From an uncultured Pelagibacteraceae bacterium (lineage in GTDB: Bacteria; Pseudomonadota; Alphaproteobacteria; Pelagibacterales; Pelagibacteraceae): a stretch of 64,000 bases of DNA. The notes under the pieces were generated by a model. That model was not told the DNA's origin. It saw nothing but the letters and a program-made list of their open reading frames with translations, and did not search any database. Every line of letters starts with the position of its first letter. The first letter of the stretch is position 1. Both the position numbers and the translations under genes were made by a program. Below are positions 7,953 to 16,828 of the stretch, piece after piece. Location: assembly GCA_902545635.1 (NCBI GenBank), contig CACCGT010000004.1:1-64000 (forward strand), written 5' to 3'.

Positions 7953-9104
7953 TCAAATAACGACTAAATCAAGTTTCTGATTGCCAAGTCTTTCGTTACC
8001 ACTTTCTGTAACTAGGTAAGTTTCACCTAAGTTCATTGCTAAATTATTTTCAGAATCCATTAATATCATATGCATAAAAAATACATTTCCTGGTTTAATT
8101 ACATATGGATTTCCAGTGTATAACATTGGCCAATCCATCCAATTAGGTGAAAAGGTTGCCCCTAAAGAATAGCCACATGCATTCATTCTAGAATTTTTAT
8201 AACCTAAATCATCAAAAGTTTTTGCATGAATATCATATACTTCACCAACTTTGTTCCCTGGTTTCAATTTATTTTCACAATTATTTAAAGCCTCAATACA
8301 AGCTTCATGCATTTTAAAATGTTTTGGATCAGCTTTTCCAATTGGAATAGTCCGAAACATTGCAGAGTGATAATGTCTGTATGTTCCAGCCCATTCTATA
8401 GTCAGTTGATCTTGTGAATTTAATATTTGTTTTTCAGCTTGGTATCGACAAAGAAGTGCATTTTTACCAGATCCAATTATAAATTCATTTGCAGGATAAT
8501 CACCACCTCCCTCAAATATGACTTTATTCATTTCAGCTAAAATTTTAGACTCGCTTACACCTGCTTTTGTATGTTTCCAAACCTCAGTTAAAGCTTTGTC
8601 AGCTAAATTTGCCGCCTTTTTTACATAATCAATTTCCTCATTGGATTTTATAACTCTTAATTTGCTAACTAACTCAGAAGTATCTTCTATTAAGCAGTAA
8701 TTTTCTAAAGATTTATTTAGCCTTAAAGCATTTCGACCAGTTAATCCGTACGCTTCATATTCAATTCCAATTTTTTTACCCTTTAAATTTAATTCATCTA
8801 AAATAACTTTAAGATCTTCAGTTGGGTTTGATCCATTTTTATCAACCCATATTCTTATATCACTAATATTAGATGTGTTTTGTGCTTGTCTTAAATCTGG
8901 AGCTCTTGTTAATAAAATTATATTACCTTTTTGATCCAAAACTAATGTTTGAAAAAAAACATATCCAAATGTGTCATATCCAGTGAGCCAATACATCGAC
9001 TCCTGTCTAAACATAAGGAGAGCATCCAATTTTTCCTCTTTTAAAAGTTTAATTATTTTATCTTTCCTACTTTTGAATTCTTCTACAGAAAAATGAAGAC
9101 CCAT
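7953..9104 (-). CDS. M24-family hydrolase, ectoine-hydrolase (DoeA)/creatinase-like
   Basis: 383 residues with a creatinase N-terminal domain (about 1-140, including MYWLTGYDTFGY) and a pita-bread M24 domain. The metalloaminopeptidase ligands are not conserved: where aminopeptidase P has D-x-G...D, this protein has EWAGTYRHYHSAMFRT, and the His ligand region reads GYSLGATFSPNW. This pattern resembles the metal-independent creatinase and ectoine-hydrolase branch, which cleave C-N bonds in small molecules rather than peptides. The gene is last of a minus-strand operon and overlaps the upstream hydratase gene by one base. Xaa-Pro dipeptidase is the generic alternative name; the missing ligands argue against it. 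The actual substrate is unknown. Confidence 0.85.
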   Translation of the reverse strand: MGLHFSVEEFKSRKDKIIKLLKEEKLDALLMFRQESMYWLTGYDTFGYVFFQTLVLDQKGNIILLTRAPDLRQAQNTSNISDIRIWVDKNGSNPTEDLKVILDELNLKGKKIGIEYEAYGLTGRNALRLNKSLENYCLIEDTSELVSKLRVIKSNEEIDYVKKAANLADKALTEVWKHTKAGVSESKILAEMNKVIFEGGGDYPANEFIIGSGKNALLCRYQAEKQILNSQDQLTIEWAGTYRHYHSAMFRTIPIGKADPKHFKMHEACIEALNNCENKLKPGNKVGEVYDIHAKTFDDLGYKNSRMNACGYSLGATFSPNWMDWPMLYTGNPYVIKPGNVFFMHMILMDSENNLAMNLGETYLVTESGNERLGNQKLDLVVI

Positions 9105-9874
9105 TAATTGATAGTTGTTCTAACAGTACCAAGTTTCTCTACTTTGCCTATATATTCACCTTTGCTTTTAATTGGCACAACACCAACTGTAGAGCCAGTA
9201 AATACATAAAAATCTTTATCTAAAGAAACTTTCTCTTTTCTTATTTTGTTAAGAACAAATTTTAAAGAATTTAGTGGGTTTACATAAACAGTATTTGTAT
9301 TACCGTTTACGTTTAATCCTTTTTTATTTTTTAAATTTGTTTTTAAATTGCTGAAATTTATTTTTTTAAATTTTTTCTTAGCTCCAACAATAAATTTAAT
9401 ATTCACACCAAAGTCACTACATAAATCACCTAAATATTTAATACCTTTTTTTCTCTGCCTAAATCCAACAACCTCAATGCAAGGACCCATATGAGTAATA
9501 AATTTTGTTATATTTTTTGAATTTAATTTTCCTTTAAAGTCAAAAAATTTTTTTTTAATTATATAGTAAACCTCCACTTCAGTACCTAAAGCATATTTAT
9601 TAATTTTTACTCTTCCTCCAGATTTAATTAAATTTTTTCCAAATACAGTCGAATGAAATGGCTCTTTTTCTTTTAATTTTTTTAAGAGAGCAATTATTGT
9701 ACCTCCAGCTTTAAAACCAACTTTTATATCGTTAATTTTACTTTCGCATAACAATCTAAGTTTATGTGCTAATTTTATATTCTTACAGAATTTTTCAGGA
9801 ATTGGATTGATAAGTTTATTACTATTATAAGCCTTTACTAATTTTTTTGACACTGATTGAATATCATTTTTCAT
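9104..9874 (-). CDS. MhpD-like 2-keto-4-pentenoate hydratase / FAH-fold protein
   Basis: 256-residue protein resembling 2-oxopent-4-enoate hydratase and oxaloacrotonate decarboxylase (FAH superfamily). Visible hallmarks are the N-terminal KINDIKVGFKAGGT near residue 48, the acidic metal site GTEVEVYY near residue 95, HMGPCIEVVGFR, and the C-terminal FTGSTVGVVPIKSKGEYIGKVEKLG, which corresponds to the conserved (T/S)G-(S/T)-P.P- substrate loop with Val-Gly-Val where many relatives have two Pro. It is Lys rich (a basic protein). It overlaps the M24 hydrolase gene by one base and lies 9 bases from the LytM gene. A role in opening or hydrating a small 2-oxo acid is inferred from the family. Confidence 0.8.
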   Translation of the reverse strand: MKNDIQSVSKKLVKAYNSNKLINPIPEKFCKNIKLAHKLRLLCESKINDIKVGFKAGGTIIALLKKLKEKEPFHSTVFGKNLIKSGGRVKINKYALGTEVEVYYIIKKKFFDFKGKLNSKNITKFITHMGPCIEVVGFRQRKKGIKYLGDLCSDFGVNIKFIVGAKKKFKKINFSNLKTNLKNKKGLNVNGNTNTVYVNPLNSLKFVLNKIRKEKVSLDKDFYVFTGSTVGVVPIKSKGEYIGKVEKLGTVRTTIN

Positions 9875-9883
9875 ATCTATAGC

Positions 9884-10672
9884 CTATTGAAGAACTGTCA
9901 TTGGATCAAGCCTTGTTTGAAACCAATTTATTCTAAAATCTAAGTGAGGACCAGTTGATCTTCCAGTTGAACCAACAGTTCCTATTATATCTCCTTTTTT
10001 AATTAAATCTCCTACTTCAACCATTACATTTTCTAAATGAGAATAAATTGTCGATATACCATGACCATGATCCATAATAATTGTACCTCCTGTGTAATAG
10101 AGGTCATTTTCAGCCATCGTGACCACCCCAGTACCAGAAGATTTAATCTCAGTTCCTTTTTTTGCCGCTATATCAATACCGTAATGAGGCCATCTTGGTT
10201 TCCCATTGAGAATTCTTTGACTTCCATAAACCCCACTAATTATACCTTCAACCGGCATAATAAATTTTTCAGAAAAAAAAGTTAAATTGGAGTTAATTGC
10301 TCTAGCTTCACCAATTTTTCCATTTTCTTTTTTAATTCTTTTATAAACAGATTCAGGTGGTGTTACTTTATTTTCAGGCAATCCATCAATTCTTTGAATG
10401 TTATACTTGCGTTTAAAAACTTTTTTGATTATTTTTTCTGATTTTCCATTAGTAATCTTTGTTATCAAAACATCAAACTTCCTATCTCGATCAATTCCAA
10501 AAACAAAATAACCATCATCTGATACTTTGACATCTTTTTTATCAATTATTATTTTTGAATTAGGATCTGTTTTTCCTAAAATAAAATGACCTTGAATAAA
10601 TTTACCATCAAATTCAATTGCAAAAATATTTGTTGGAAAAAAAATTGCTAATATTAGCAACAGTTTTTTCAT
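9884..10672 (-). CDS. M23 (LytM-type) murein endopeptidase
   Basis: 263-residue secreted protein starting at ATG 10670-10672 with a clear signal peptide (MKKLLLILAIFFPTNIFA). A longer in-frame start at 10750 would lie inside the SDR gene and bury the signal, so I rejected it. The C-terminal lysostaphin-type domain carries the zinc ligands: HYGIDIAAKKGTEI (H-x3-D) near residue 187 and GPHLDFRI (HxD in place of the usual HxH) near residue 248, plus HGHGISTIYSHL. It should cut peptidoglycan cross-links, or activate amidases, in the periplasm. It overlaps the stop of the SDR gene by one base and sits inside a metabolic operon, which is unusual company for a cell-wall enzyme. Confidence 0.9.
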   Translation of the reverse strand: MKKLLLILAIFFPTNIFAIEFDGKFIQGHFILGKTDPNSKIIIDKKDVKVSDDGYFVFGIDRDRKFDVLITKITNGKSEKIIKKVFKRKYNIQRIDGLPENKVTPPESVYKRIKKENGKIGEARAINSNLTFFSEKFIMPVEGIISGVYGSQRILNGKPRWPHYGIDIAAKKGTEIKSSGTGVVTMAENDLYYTGGTIIMDHGHGISTIYSHLENVMVEVGDLIKKGDIIGTVGSTGRSTGPHLDFRINWFQTRLDPMTVLQ

Positions 10673-11430
10673 TATTTTGCTGTCCATCCTCCATCTATCA
10701 GAATAGATGATCCAGTTATCATTGCAGCAGCATCTGATGCTAAAAAACATACAGCTGTAGCTACATCACTCTCTTTAGCTGCTTTGCCCATAGGAATATT
10801 ACTTAAGGCCAAATTTTTGAACTTTTTATTTTTAAAAAATTTTTTTACCATAGGAGTTTCAACAAATGTCGGAGCAACTGTATTTACTCTGATATTTTTT
10901 GTTGCTAGCTCTACGCCCATGCCCTTTGTTAAACCTTCAATTCCAAATTTAGTCATATTATAAATATTTCTACCAGACATACCTACATGGCCAAGTTGAG
11001 ATGACATATTTATAATTGATCCAGTTCTTTTTTTATTTTTAATCATTTTCTTTACAACCAACTGCGCAACATTAAAGGCAGCTTTTAAGTTTAGATCTAC
11101 CAAATAATTCATACTTTGCTGTTTTATTTTCTCAAATGGTTCTGGAATATTAGTCCCTGCATTATTTACAAGAATATCAATAATTTTTATTTTTTTTAAT
11201 TTTTCCTGTAATTCGCTATAGTTCATTACATCACAATTTATTTTGATTAATTTACTTTTAAACTTTTTTATATCTTTTTCTAATTTATCAAGATCAGATG
11301 ATGTTCTGCTCAAACCAATAATTGTTGCCCCTGCTTCAGCTAGAGCGATTGAACAAGCGCGTCCTAAGCCTTTACCAGCTCCTGTTACAAGAGCATATTT
11401 CCCTTTAAGATTAATTTTTTTTAAATACAT
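10672..11430 (-). CDS. Short-chain dehydrogenase/reductase (SDR)
   Basis: 252-residue classical SDR. The NAD(P)-binding TGxxxGxG motif is VTGAGKGLGRA near residue 15, NNAG lies near 90, the catalytic Ser is in IINMSSQLG and the YxxxK in YNMTKFG; the C-terminus ends with the typical ASDAAAMITGSSILIDGGW. It resembles gluconate 5-dehydrogenase or 3-oxoacyl-ACP reductase-like enzymes, but the substrate cannot be fixed. Its start abuts the stop of the TerC-like gene with no gap, and its stop overlaps the LytM start. Confidence 0.87.
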   Translation of the reverse strand: MYLKKINLKGKYALVTGAGKGLGRACSIALAEAGATIIGLSRTSSDLDKLEKDIKKFKSKLIKINCDVMNYSELQEKLKKIKIIDILVNNAGTNIPEPFEKIKQQSMNYLVDLNLKAAFNVAQLVVKKMIKNKKRTGSIINMSSQLGHVGMSGRNIYNMTKFGIEGLTKGMGVELATKNIRVNTVAPTFVETPMVKKFFKNKKFKNLALSNIPMGKAAKESDVATAVCFLASDAAAMITGSSILIDGGWTAK

Positions 11431-12006
11431 TTAAATAAATAACTTGATGTCTGTATAAATTAAATCAATTGCAACAAATAATATAGCAAATAAACCAACC
11501 CAAGCTATCCATTTGTACTCTTTAATCCATCGAGAAATTAATGTTGCGGCAGTTGCCATTAATATAATTGATAAAACAAGACCAAAAACTAATAAAAAGT
11601 AATGATCTTTAGCTGCACCCGCTACACCTAATACATTATCCAAACTCATAGTAAAATCAGCTAACAAAACAGTCCAAATTGCTTTAAGCATTGATGAACT
11701 ATCTACTTTGATGTTTTCCTCATCATTTTGTGAATTTCTAATTACATCAACATAAAGTTTGTAAACTATGTATAACAATAACAAACCACCTAAGAGTCTT
11801 AGCCCTGTTATTTGTAAAAGATAAGCGGTTATGAGCGTTAATAAAATTCTTAATATAACTGCTCCACCAATTCCCCAGAAAATTATTTTTTTTCTTTGTT
11901 CTTGAGGAAATTTCGATGCAACCATTCCTATAATAATTGCGTTATCTCCAGCAAGAATTAAATCAATAAATATTATTTGAAAAAAAATTGTAATTTCTTC
12001 TGTCAT
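11431..12006 (-). CDS. TerC/YjbE-family integral membrane protein
   Basis: 191-residue protein made of about six or seven membrane helices. TerC-family acidic signatures are visible: DLILAGDNAIIIGM near residue 15 and FTMSLDNVLGVAG near residue 118, the two Asp-containing motifs of this family. Family members are linked to tellurite resistance and to manganese or calcium handling in the inner membrane. It overlaps the GMC oxidoreductase gene by 4 bases (ATGA) and directly abuts the SDR gene, so it is co-transcribed with metabolic enzymes. Metal export is an inference from the family. Confidence 0.87.
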   Translation of the reverse strand: MTEEITIFFQIIFIDLILAGDNAIIIGMVASKFPQEQRKKIIFWGIGGAVILRILLTLITAYLLQITGLRLLGGLLLLYIVYKLYVDVIRNSQNDEENIKVDSSSMLKAIWTVLLADFTMSLDNVLGVAGAAKDHYFLLVFGLVLSIILMATAATLISRWIKEYKWIAWVGLFAILFVAIDLIYTDIKLFI

Positions 12007-13604
12007 CTAGCATCTTCTATTATCATATCTGCTGCTTTTTCAGCAATCATAATAGTAGGTGCATTAGTATTTCCTGAGGTTATCGATGGCATAACAGATG
12101 CATCAACAATTCTTAAATTTTTCAAGCCATGAGCCACTAATCTATCGGATACGACTGCATTTTCATCCGAACCCATCCTACAAGTACTTACAGGGTGAAA
12201 AATAGTACTGCAAAATTTTCCTGCCTCTTTGGCTAATTCTTCATTATCTGTGATATGAATACCAGGCCTATATTCCTCTGGTTCATATTTTTTATATGCT
12301 TTAGAATTCATTACAATGTTTCTTGTAATTTTTAATGCTTTGCCTGCAATTTCTCTGTCTTCATCTGTAGACAAATAGTTCATTTTAATTTTTGGGGATA
12401 CTCTTGTATCTGAAGATTTTAGTTCAATAGAACCTCTGCTAGTGGGTCTTACATTCGTTATACTAGGAGTAAATGCTGTAAATTTATGAAGAGATCCTTT
12501 ACCTAATACATCTGTACTAGCAGGAGAAACGTGAAACTGTAAATTAGGAGTTGCCAAGTGTGGATCACTTTTGACAAAGCCACATAAATAACTAGCCCCA
12601 ACAGTAAGTGGTCCTTTTCTAAATAAAAGATATTTAAGTCCTGTCATAAATTTTTTAGTCATACTGTAATAAATATCATTTAAACTCTCTAAATTTTTGA
12701 CTTTGTAAACTGGTCTGAGCATTAAATGGTCGGTTAAATTCATTCCTACTCCAGGGTGATCTTTAACAACATTTACGTTATTTTTTTTTAACAATTCACC
12801 TGGACCAATACCTGAGGCTTGCAGAATATGAGGAGAACCAATTGTTCCAGAACTTAAAATCACTTCCTTATTTGCTTTTACAGATATTACATTGTTGCCA
12901 ATCCAGTAATTTACTTTGTCTGCTTTTTTATTATCGAACTCAATATTCTTAACATGAGCATTTGTAACAACTTTTAAATTCTTTCTTTTTTTTACAGGAT
13001 TTAAATATCCAACTGCTGTGCTACATCTCAGCCCATTTCTAACCGTAAAAGGAAAATAACCCATGCCCTCGTTATCTCCATTATTAAAATCATCAGTTCT
13101 TTTATGGCCGAACTCTTCTGCTGCATCCATAAAAAGATCACAAACTTTAAATGTTCCTCTTATTTTTTGAACAGCTAAAGGACCTCCAGATCCATGAAAT
13201 TCATTTTCACCAAATTGGAAATCTTCAGATTTTTTAAAATATGGAAGAACATCTTCCCAAGACCAACCAACGTTACCAAGCTGTCTCCAGTAATTAAAAT
13301 CATTAGACTGACCTCTTATATAAAGCATTCCATTGATAGAGGAACTTCCACCCAATGTTTTACCTCTTGGATAAACCATTTCTCTATTATCACAATATTT
13401 CTCTCTCTCTGTTTGAAAACACCAATCTGTTTTAGGGTTCAACATTGTCTTAAAATATCCACCTGGGATATGTATCCATGGATTAGTATCTTTGCTTCCT
13501 GCTTCGATTAATAATACCTTGTGATTAGGGTTAGCACTCAATCTGTTAGCTAAGACACAGCCTGCTGATCCTGCACCTAAAATAATATAATCAAAGTTTT
13601 CCAT
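12003..13604 (-). CDS. GMC-family FAD-dependent oxidoreductase (choline/alcohol dehydrogenase-like)
   Basis: 533-residue glucose-methanol-choline oxidoreductase. It begins with the FAD-binding YIILGAGSAGCVLANRLS, then PRGKTLGGSSSINGMLYIRG near residue 80 (GMC signature 1) and SSGTIGSPHILQASGIGP near residue 250 (signature 2). The C-terminal catalytic His region is FHPVSTCRMG and NTNAPTIMIAEKAA. Such enzymes oxidise alcohols such as choline or polyethylene-glycol-like compounds. No betaine aldehyde dehydrogenase follows directly, although an aldehyde dehydrogenase lies at 16821 on the other strand. It is the first gene of the minus-strand operon and is divergent from the BVMO gene over an 82-bp A+T-rich gap. 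Confidence 0.9.
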   Translation of the reverse strand: MENFDYIILGAGSAGCVLANRLSANPNHKVLLIEAGSKDTNPWIHIPGGYFKTMLNPKTDWCFQTEREKYCDNREMVYPRGKTLGGSSSINGMLYIRGQSNDFNYWRQLGNVGWSWEDVLPYFKKSEDFQFGENEFHGSGGPLAVQKIRGTFKVCDLFMDAAEEFGHKRTDDFNNGDNEGMGYFPFTVRNGLRCSTAVGYLNPVKKRKNLKVVTNAHVKNIEFDNKKADKVNYWIGNNVISVKANKEVILSSGTIGSPHILQASGIGPGELLKKNNVNVVKDHPGVGMNLTDHLMLRPVYKVKNLESLNDIYYSMTKKFMTGLKYLLFRKGPLTVGASYLCGFVKSDPHLATPNLQFHVSPASTDVLGKGSLHKFTAFTPSITNVRPTSRGSIELKSSDTRVSPKIKMNYLSTDEDREIAGKALKITRNIVMNSKAYKKYEPEEYRPGIHITDNEELAKEAGKFCSTIFHPVSTCRMGSDENAVVSDRLVAHGLKNLRIVDASVMPSITSGNTNAPTIMIAEKAADMIIEDAR

Positions 13605-13686
13605 ATTAATTAAAAATAATTAAATTTTTTTAAAAATCTTTTAACATATACTTTATAAATTAAATAATAAGATTAGGTAGTTTAAT

Positions 13687-15284
13687 ATGAAATATTTAGA
13701 CGCATTAATTATTGGTGCTGGATTTTCAGGTTTATATCAGCTTCACTGTTTGAGAGATAAATTAAAATTAAACACTTTAGTTGTCGAGGAGGGTAAAGAT
13801 ATTGGGGGCACATGGTATTGGAATACATATCCAGGAGCTCGTTGTGACTCTGAAAGTTTTACCTATGGTTTTACTTTTTCTGAAAAAATTTTTAAAAATT
13901 GGACGTGGAAAGAAAGATATCCAAAGCAAAATGTAATTTTAAAATATTTAAAATATTTTTCAAATGAACTAAAATTAAAAAAAAATATAGTTTTTAACGA
14001 AAAAGTAATTTCAGCAAAATATATAGAAAAAAATAATTTGTGGAAAGTTCAAACAAATAATAAAAAAAAATATTACACCAAATATTTAATATGTGCTGTT
14101 GGATCATTGTCATCTATTAATCTTCCAAAAATAAAAGGAATTAATCAGTTTAAAGGTCAATTACATCATAGCGGAAGATGGCCAAGAAAAAAAAATAAAC
14201 TTTAAAAACAAAATTGTAGGACAAGTAGGAACTGGTTCTACTGGAATCCAGATAGCACCTGAAATTGCAAAGAAAGCCAAAAAATTAATTTTATTTCAAA
14301 GATCACCAAACTTTAGTATTCCTGCAAGAAATAAAAAACTAACTAAAAAAAAATATTCAAAATTATAAACAAAATTTCAAAAAACTCAGAAATTTTTTAA
14401 AAAGAACACCAGGAGGACATCCCTTTGAATTTCCTAAAAAATCTGCTTTTGATTTTAACGAGATAAAAAGAAATTTACTTTATGAAAAATCTTGGCAGTA
14501 TGGAACTCTATCTTTTAGGGCAACATTTAATGATATAGTAAAAAATATCAAAGCAAATCAAACAGCAGTTAACTTTATAAAGAGTAAAATATATTCAACA
14601 GTAAAAAATAAAAAATATGCTGATATATTAACTAATTTTGACCATCCTTTTACAGCCAAAAGACCTACTTTAAATACAAATTATTATGAGATGTTTAATA
14701 AAAAAAATGTCGAATTAGTTGACTTAAAGCAAAGTCCAATAATTAAAATAACTAAAAGAGGCATTAAAACTAATAAAGGTGAATACATTTTGGATAAAAT
14801 TATTTTTGCAACAGGTTTTGATGCATTAACCGGATCAATTTTAAAACTAAATATAACTGGTAAAAAAGGTATAAATTTATCTAAATTTTGGAGCAAAGGT
14901 CCTAAAAGTTTCTTAGGCCTTCTTGTTCCGAATTTTCCAAATTTATTTATTGTGAGTGGGCCTGGCAGCCCATCAGTTTTAACAAATGTTCCAGTACAAA
15001 TAGAGCAACATGTTAATTGGATTACAAATTGTATTAAATATTTAGAAAAAAATAGAAAAAAAAGTATTGAAACTACCAATCTTGCAGCAAAAAAATGGCA
15101 AAAAGAAATTATGAATTCAGTTAAAAAAACATTATTCATGAAAGCCAAAAGCTCATGGTATAAAGGCGACAATATACCTGGTAAACCAAAGACTTTTTTA
15201 CCTTATCCTGGTGGAATGCCAAAATATAAAAATGAATGCTTAAAAGTTGAAAAGAACAAATATAAAGAATTAAAAATATCCTAA
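13687..15284 (+). CDS. Baeyer-Villiger/flavin-containing monooxygenase (two frameshifts)
   Basis: The frame from ATG 13687 breaks at an A9 run (14187-14195) and at another A9 run (14345-14353). Removing one A from each gives about 531 residues, normal for this family. Motifs in the repaired product: FAD site IIGAGFSGLY at residue 8, GGTWYWNTYPGARCD near 40, the Baeyer-Villiger fingerprint FxGxxxHxxxWP as FKGQLHHSGRWP at 155-166, and a second Rossmann motif VGTGSTGIQIAP near 180. It should insert oxygen next to a ketone (or at N/S) using NADPH and O2. It ends 1 base before the FKBP-rhodanese gene. Its A+T content and Lys content are high even for this window. Confidence 0.87.
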
Positions 15285-15285
15285 G

Positions 15286-16029
15286 ATGAGAACTATAAAA
15301 TTTTTAATAGTATATTTATTTCTAACAACTAATTTAATTTCAGCAGAGATAGAAATTTTAGTTGATAAACAAGGTGAAGGAAAAAAAATTGTTAATCATT
15401 CCTGGGTACAAATTGAATATACTGGTTCATTTATTGATGGAAAGGTTTTTGATACTAACGTTGGAAAAGATAGACCTTTGGTAGTACAAATAGGAATGAG
15501 AGAAGTTATACCTGGTTTTGAAATGGGTATAGTTGGTACAAAAAAAGGTACAATCAGAAAAATAAAAATTCCTTCAGAATTAGCATATGGTTCCTCTGGA
15601 GCTGGAGATGTAATACCACCAAATTCAGATCTTATTTTTGAATTTAAGATTATTGATGTTTTAGATCCAAATTATAATTTAATTTCATCTGATGAATTAA
15701 AAAATTTGTTAGATAATAATGCAGTTGTATTAGATATTAGAACGGACGATCAATGGAAAAAAACCGGGGTAATTAAAGGATCATTTCAAGAAACTGCGTT
15801 TGATAAAAATGGAAAATTTAATGTTTATTTAATGGATAGAGTTAGAGCTTTAGCTGGCGCCGAGTCTCAAAATATTGAAATTATTTTTGTTAGCAATGAT
15901 GGAGAGACCGCATCAATTTTAGGCAATGCCTTTGCAGAAGACTTAGGTTTTAAAAATGTATACGTTTTAAAAGGTGGAATTAAAGCTTGGATTAATGAGA
16001 AAAAAGCATTAGTTTCTTTCTTAAAATAA
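15286..16029 (+). CDS. FKBP-type peptidyl-prolyl isomerase fused to an inactive rhodanese domain
   Basis: 247-residue exported protein with a signal peptide (MRTIKFLIVYLFLTTNLISA). Residues about 25-125 form an FKBP domain: VQIEYTGSFIDGKVFDTN, VIPGFEMGIVGTKKG, IPSELAYGSSGAGDVIPPNSDL and the closing FEFKIIDV. Residues about 130-245 look like a rhodanese domain, with VVLDIRTDDQWKKTGVIKGS and the C-terminal NVYVLKGGIKAWI. The active-site loop reads FVSNDGETAS, placing Ser203 where sulfurtransferases have Cys, so sulfur transfer is unlikely. It probably acts as a periplasmic folding factor with a protein-binding rhodanese module. It is 1 base after the BVMO and 18 bases before an SDR. Confidence 0.87.
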   Translation: MRTIKFLIVYLFLTTNLISAEIEILVDKQGEGKKIVNHSWVQIEYTGSFIDGKVFDTNVGKDRPLVVQIGMREVIPGFEMGIVGTKKGTIRKIKIPSELAYGSSGAGDVIPPNSDLIFEFKIIDVLDPNYNLISSDELKNLLDNNAVVLDIRTDDQWKKTGVIKGSFQETAFDKNGKFNVYLMDRVRALAGAESQNIEIIFVSNDGETASILGNAFAEDLGFKNVYVLKGGIKAWINEKKALVSFLK

Positions 16030-16047
16030 CGTCAAATCATTTAAAAA

Positions 16048-16828
16048 ATGAAGCTTAAAGATAGAGTAGCAATAGTTACAGGTGGAGGGAAGGGTATCGG
16101 TGAAGAAATTTGCTTAGGCCTTGCAAAAGAGGGTGCTAAGATTGTTATAGCGGAAATAGATATTGCAAATTCAGAAAATGCTAAAAAAAAAATTTTAGAT
16201 GCAGGTAGTGAAGCAATAATTGTAAAAACTGACGTTTCAAAAAAAGACAGTATTAATGAAATGGTAGACAAAGCCATTCAAACATTTGGAAAAATTGATA
16301 TCCTTATAAACAACGCAGGCATAAGACATGTAAAAAAATTGTTAGATCATACTAAACAGGACTGGGACGATATGATTTCAGTTAATCTTACAGCACCATT
16401 TCTTGCAAGTCAGGCTGTAATTCCTCACATGATTAAAAATGGTAAAGGAAAAAATTATAAACTTTGGTTCTATAGCTAGTTTTATGGGTAGACCTGATAG
16501 AGTAGGTTATGTTGCAGCCAAGAGTGGTGTACTAGGCTTAACGAGAGCATTGTCAGTTGATCTTACTGGAAAAAATATAAACGTTAACACTATTTGTCCT
16601 GGGTTAATTTCAACTCCTTTCAACCAAAAATATGCTGAAGATCCAAAACATGGCGAAGCCTGGGGAAAAGAAACAGTTGTAGGAAGATGGGGGCAACCAA
16701 AAGATATTGTAGGAGCAGCAGTATTTTTATCAAGTGATGAATCAGACTTTATAAACGGATCTGAGATTAAAATTGATGGTGGATGGCTTTCCTCAAAAGT
16801 TAGAAGAGGAGAATTAGATAATGAGTAA
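16048..16828 (+). CDS. Short-chain dehydrogenase/reductase (one frameshift)
   Basis: The frame from ATG 16048 runs out at 16479 because of one extra A in the run 16449-16454. The corrected product is 259 residues. It has TGGGKGIGEE near residue 12, LINNAG near residue 88, catalytic Ser in NFGSIASF, and YVAAKSG with the YxxxK pair; it ends with the usual FINGSEIKIDGGW. It is related to FabG-like and glucose/ribitol dehydrogenase enzymes. It overlaps the aldehyde dehydrogenase gene by 8 bases, so both are co-expressed; an alcohol-to-aldehyde-to-acid sequence with the ALDH is plausible but inferred. Confidence 0.87.

Noticed and set aside
10672..10750. Longer N-terminus for the LytM peptidase
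   Set aside because: It would place 26 Cys/Arg-rich residues before a good signal peptide and overlap the SDR gene by 79 bases.
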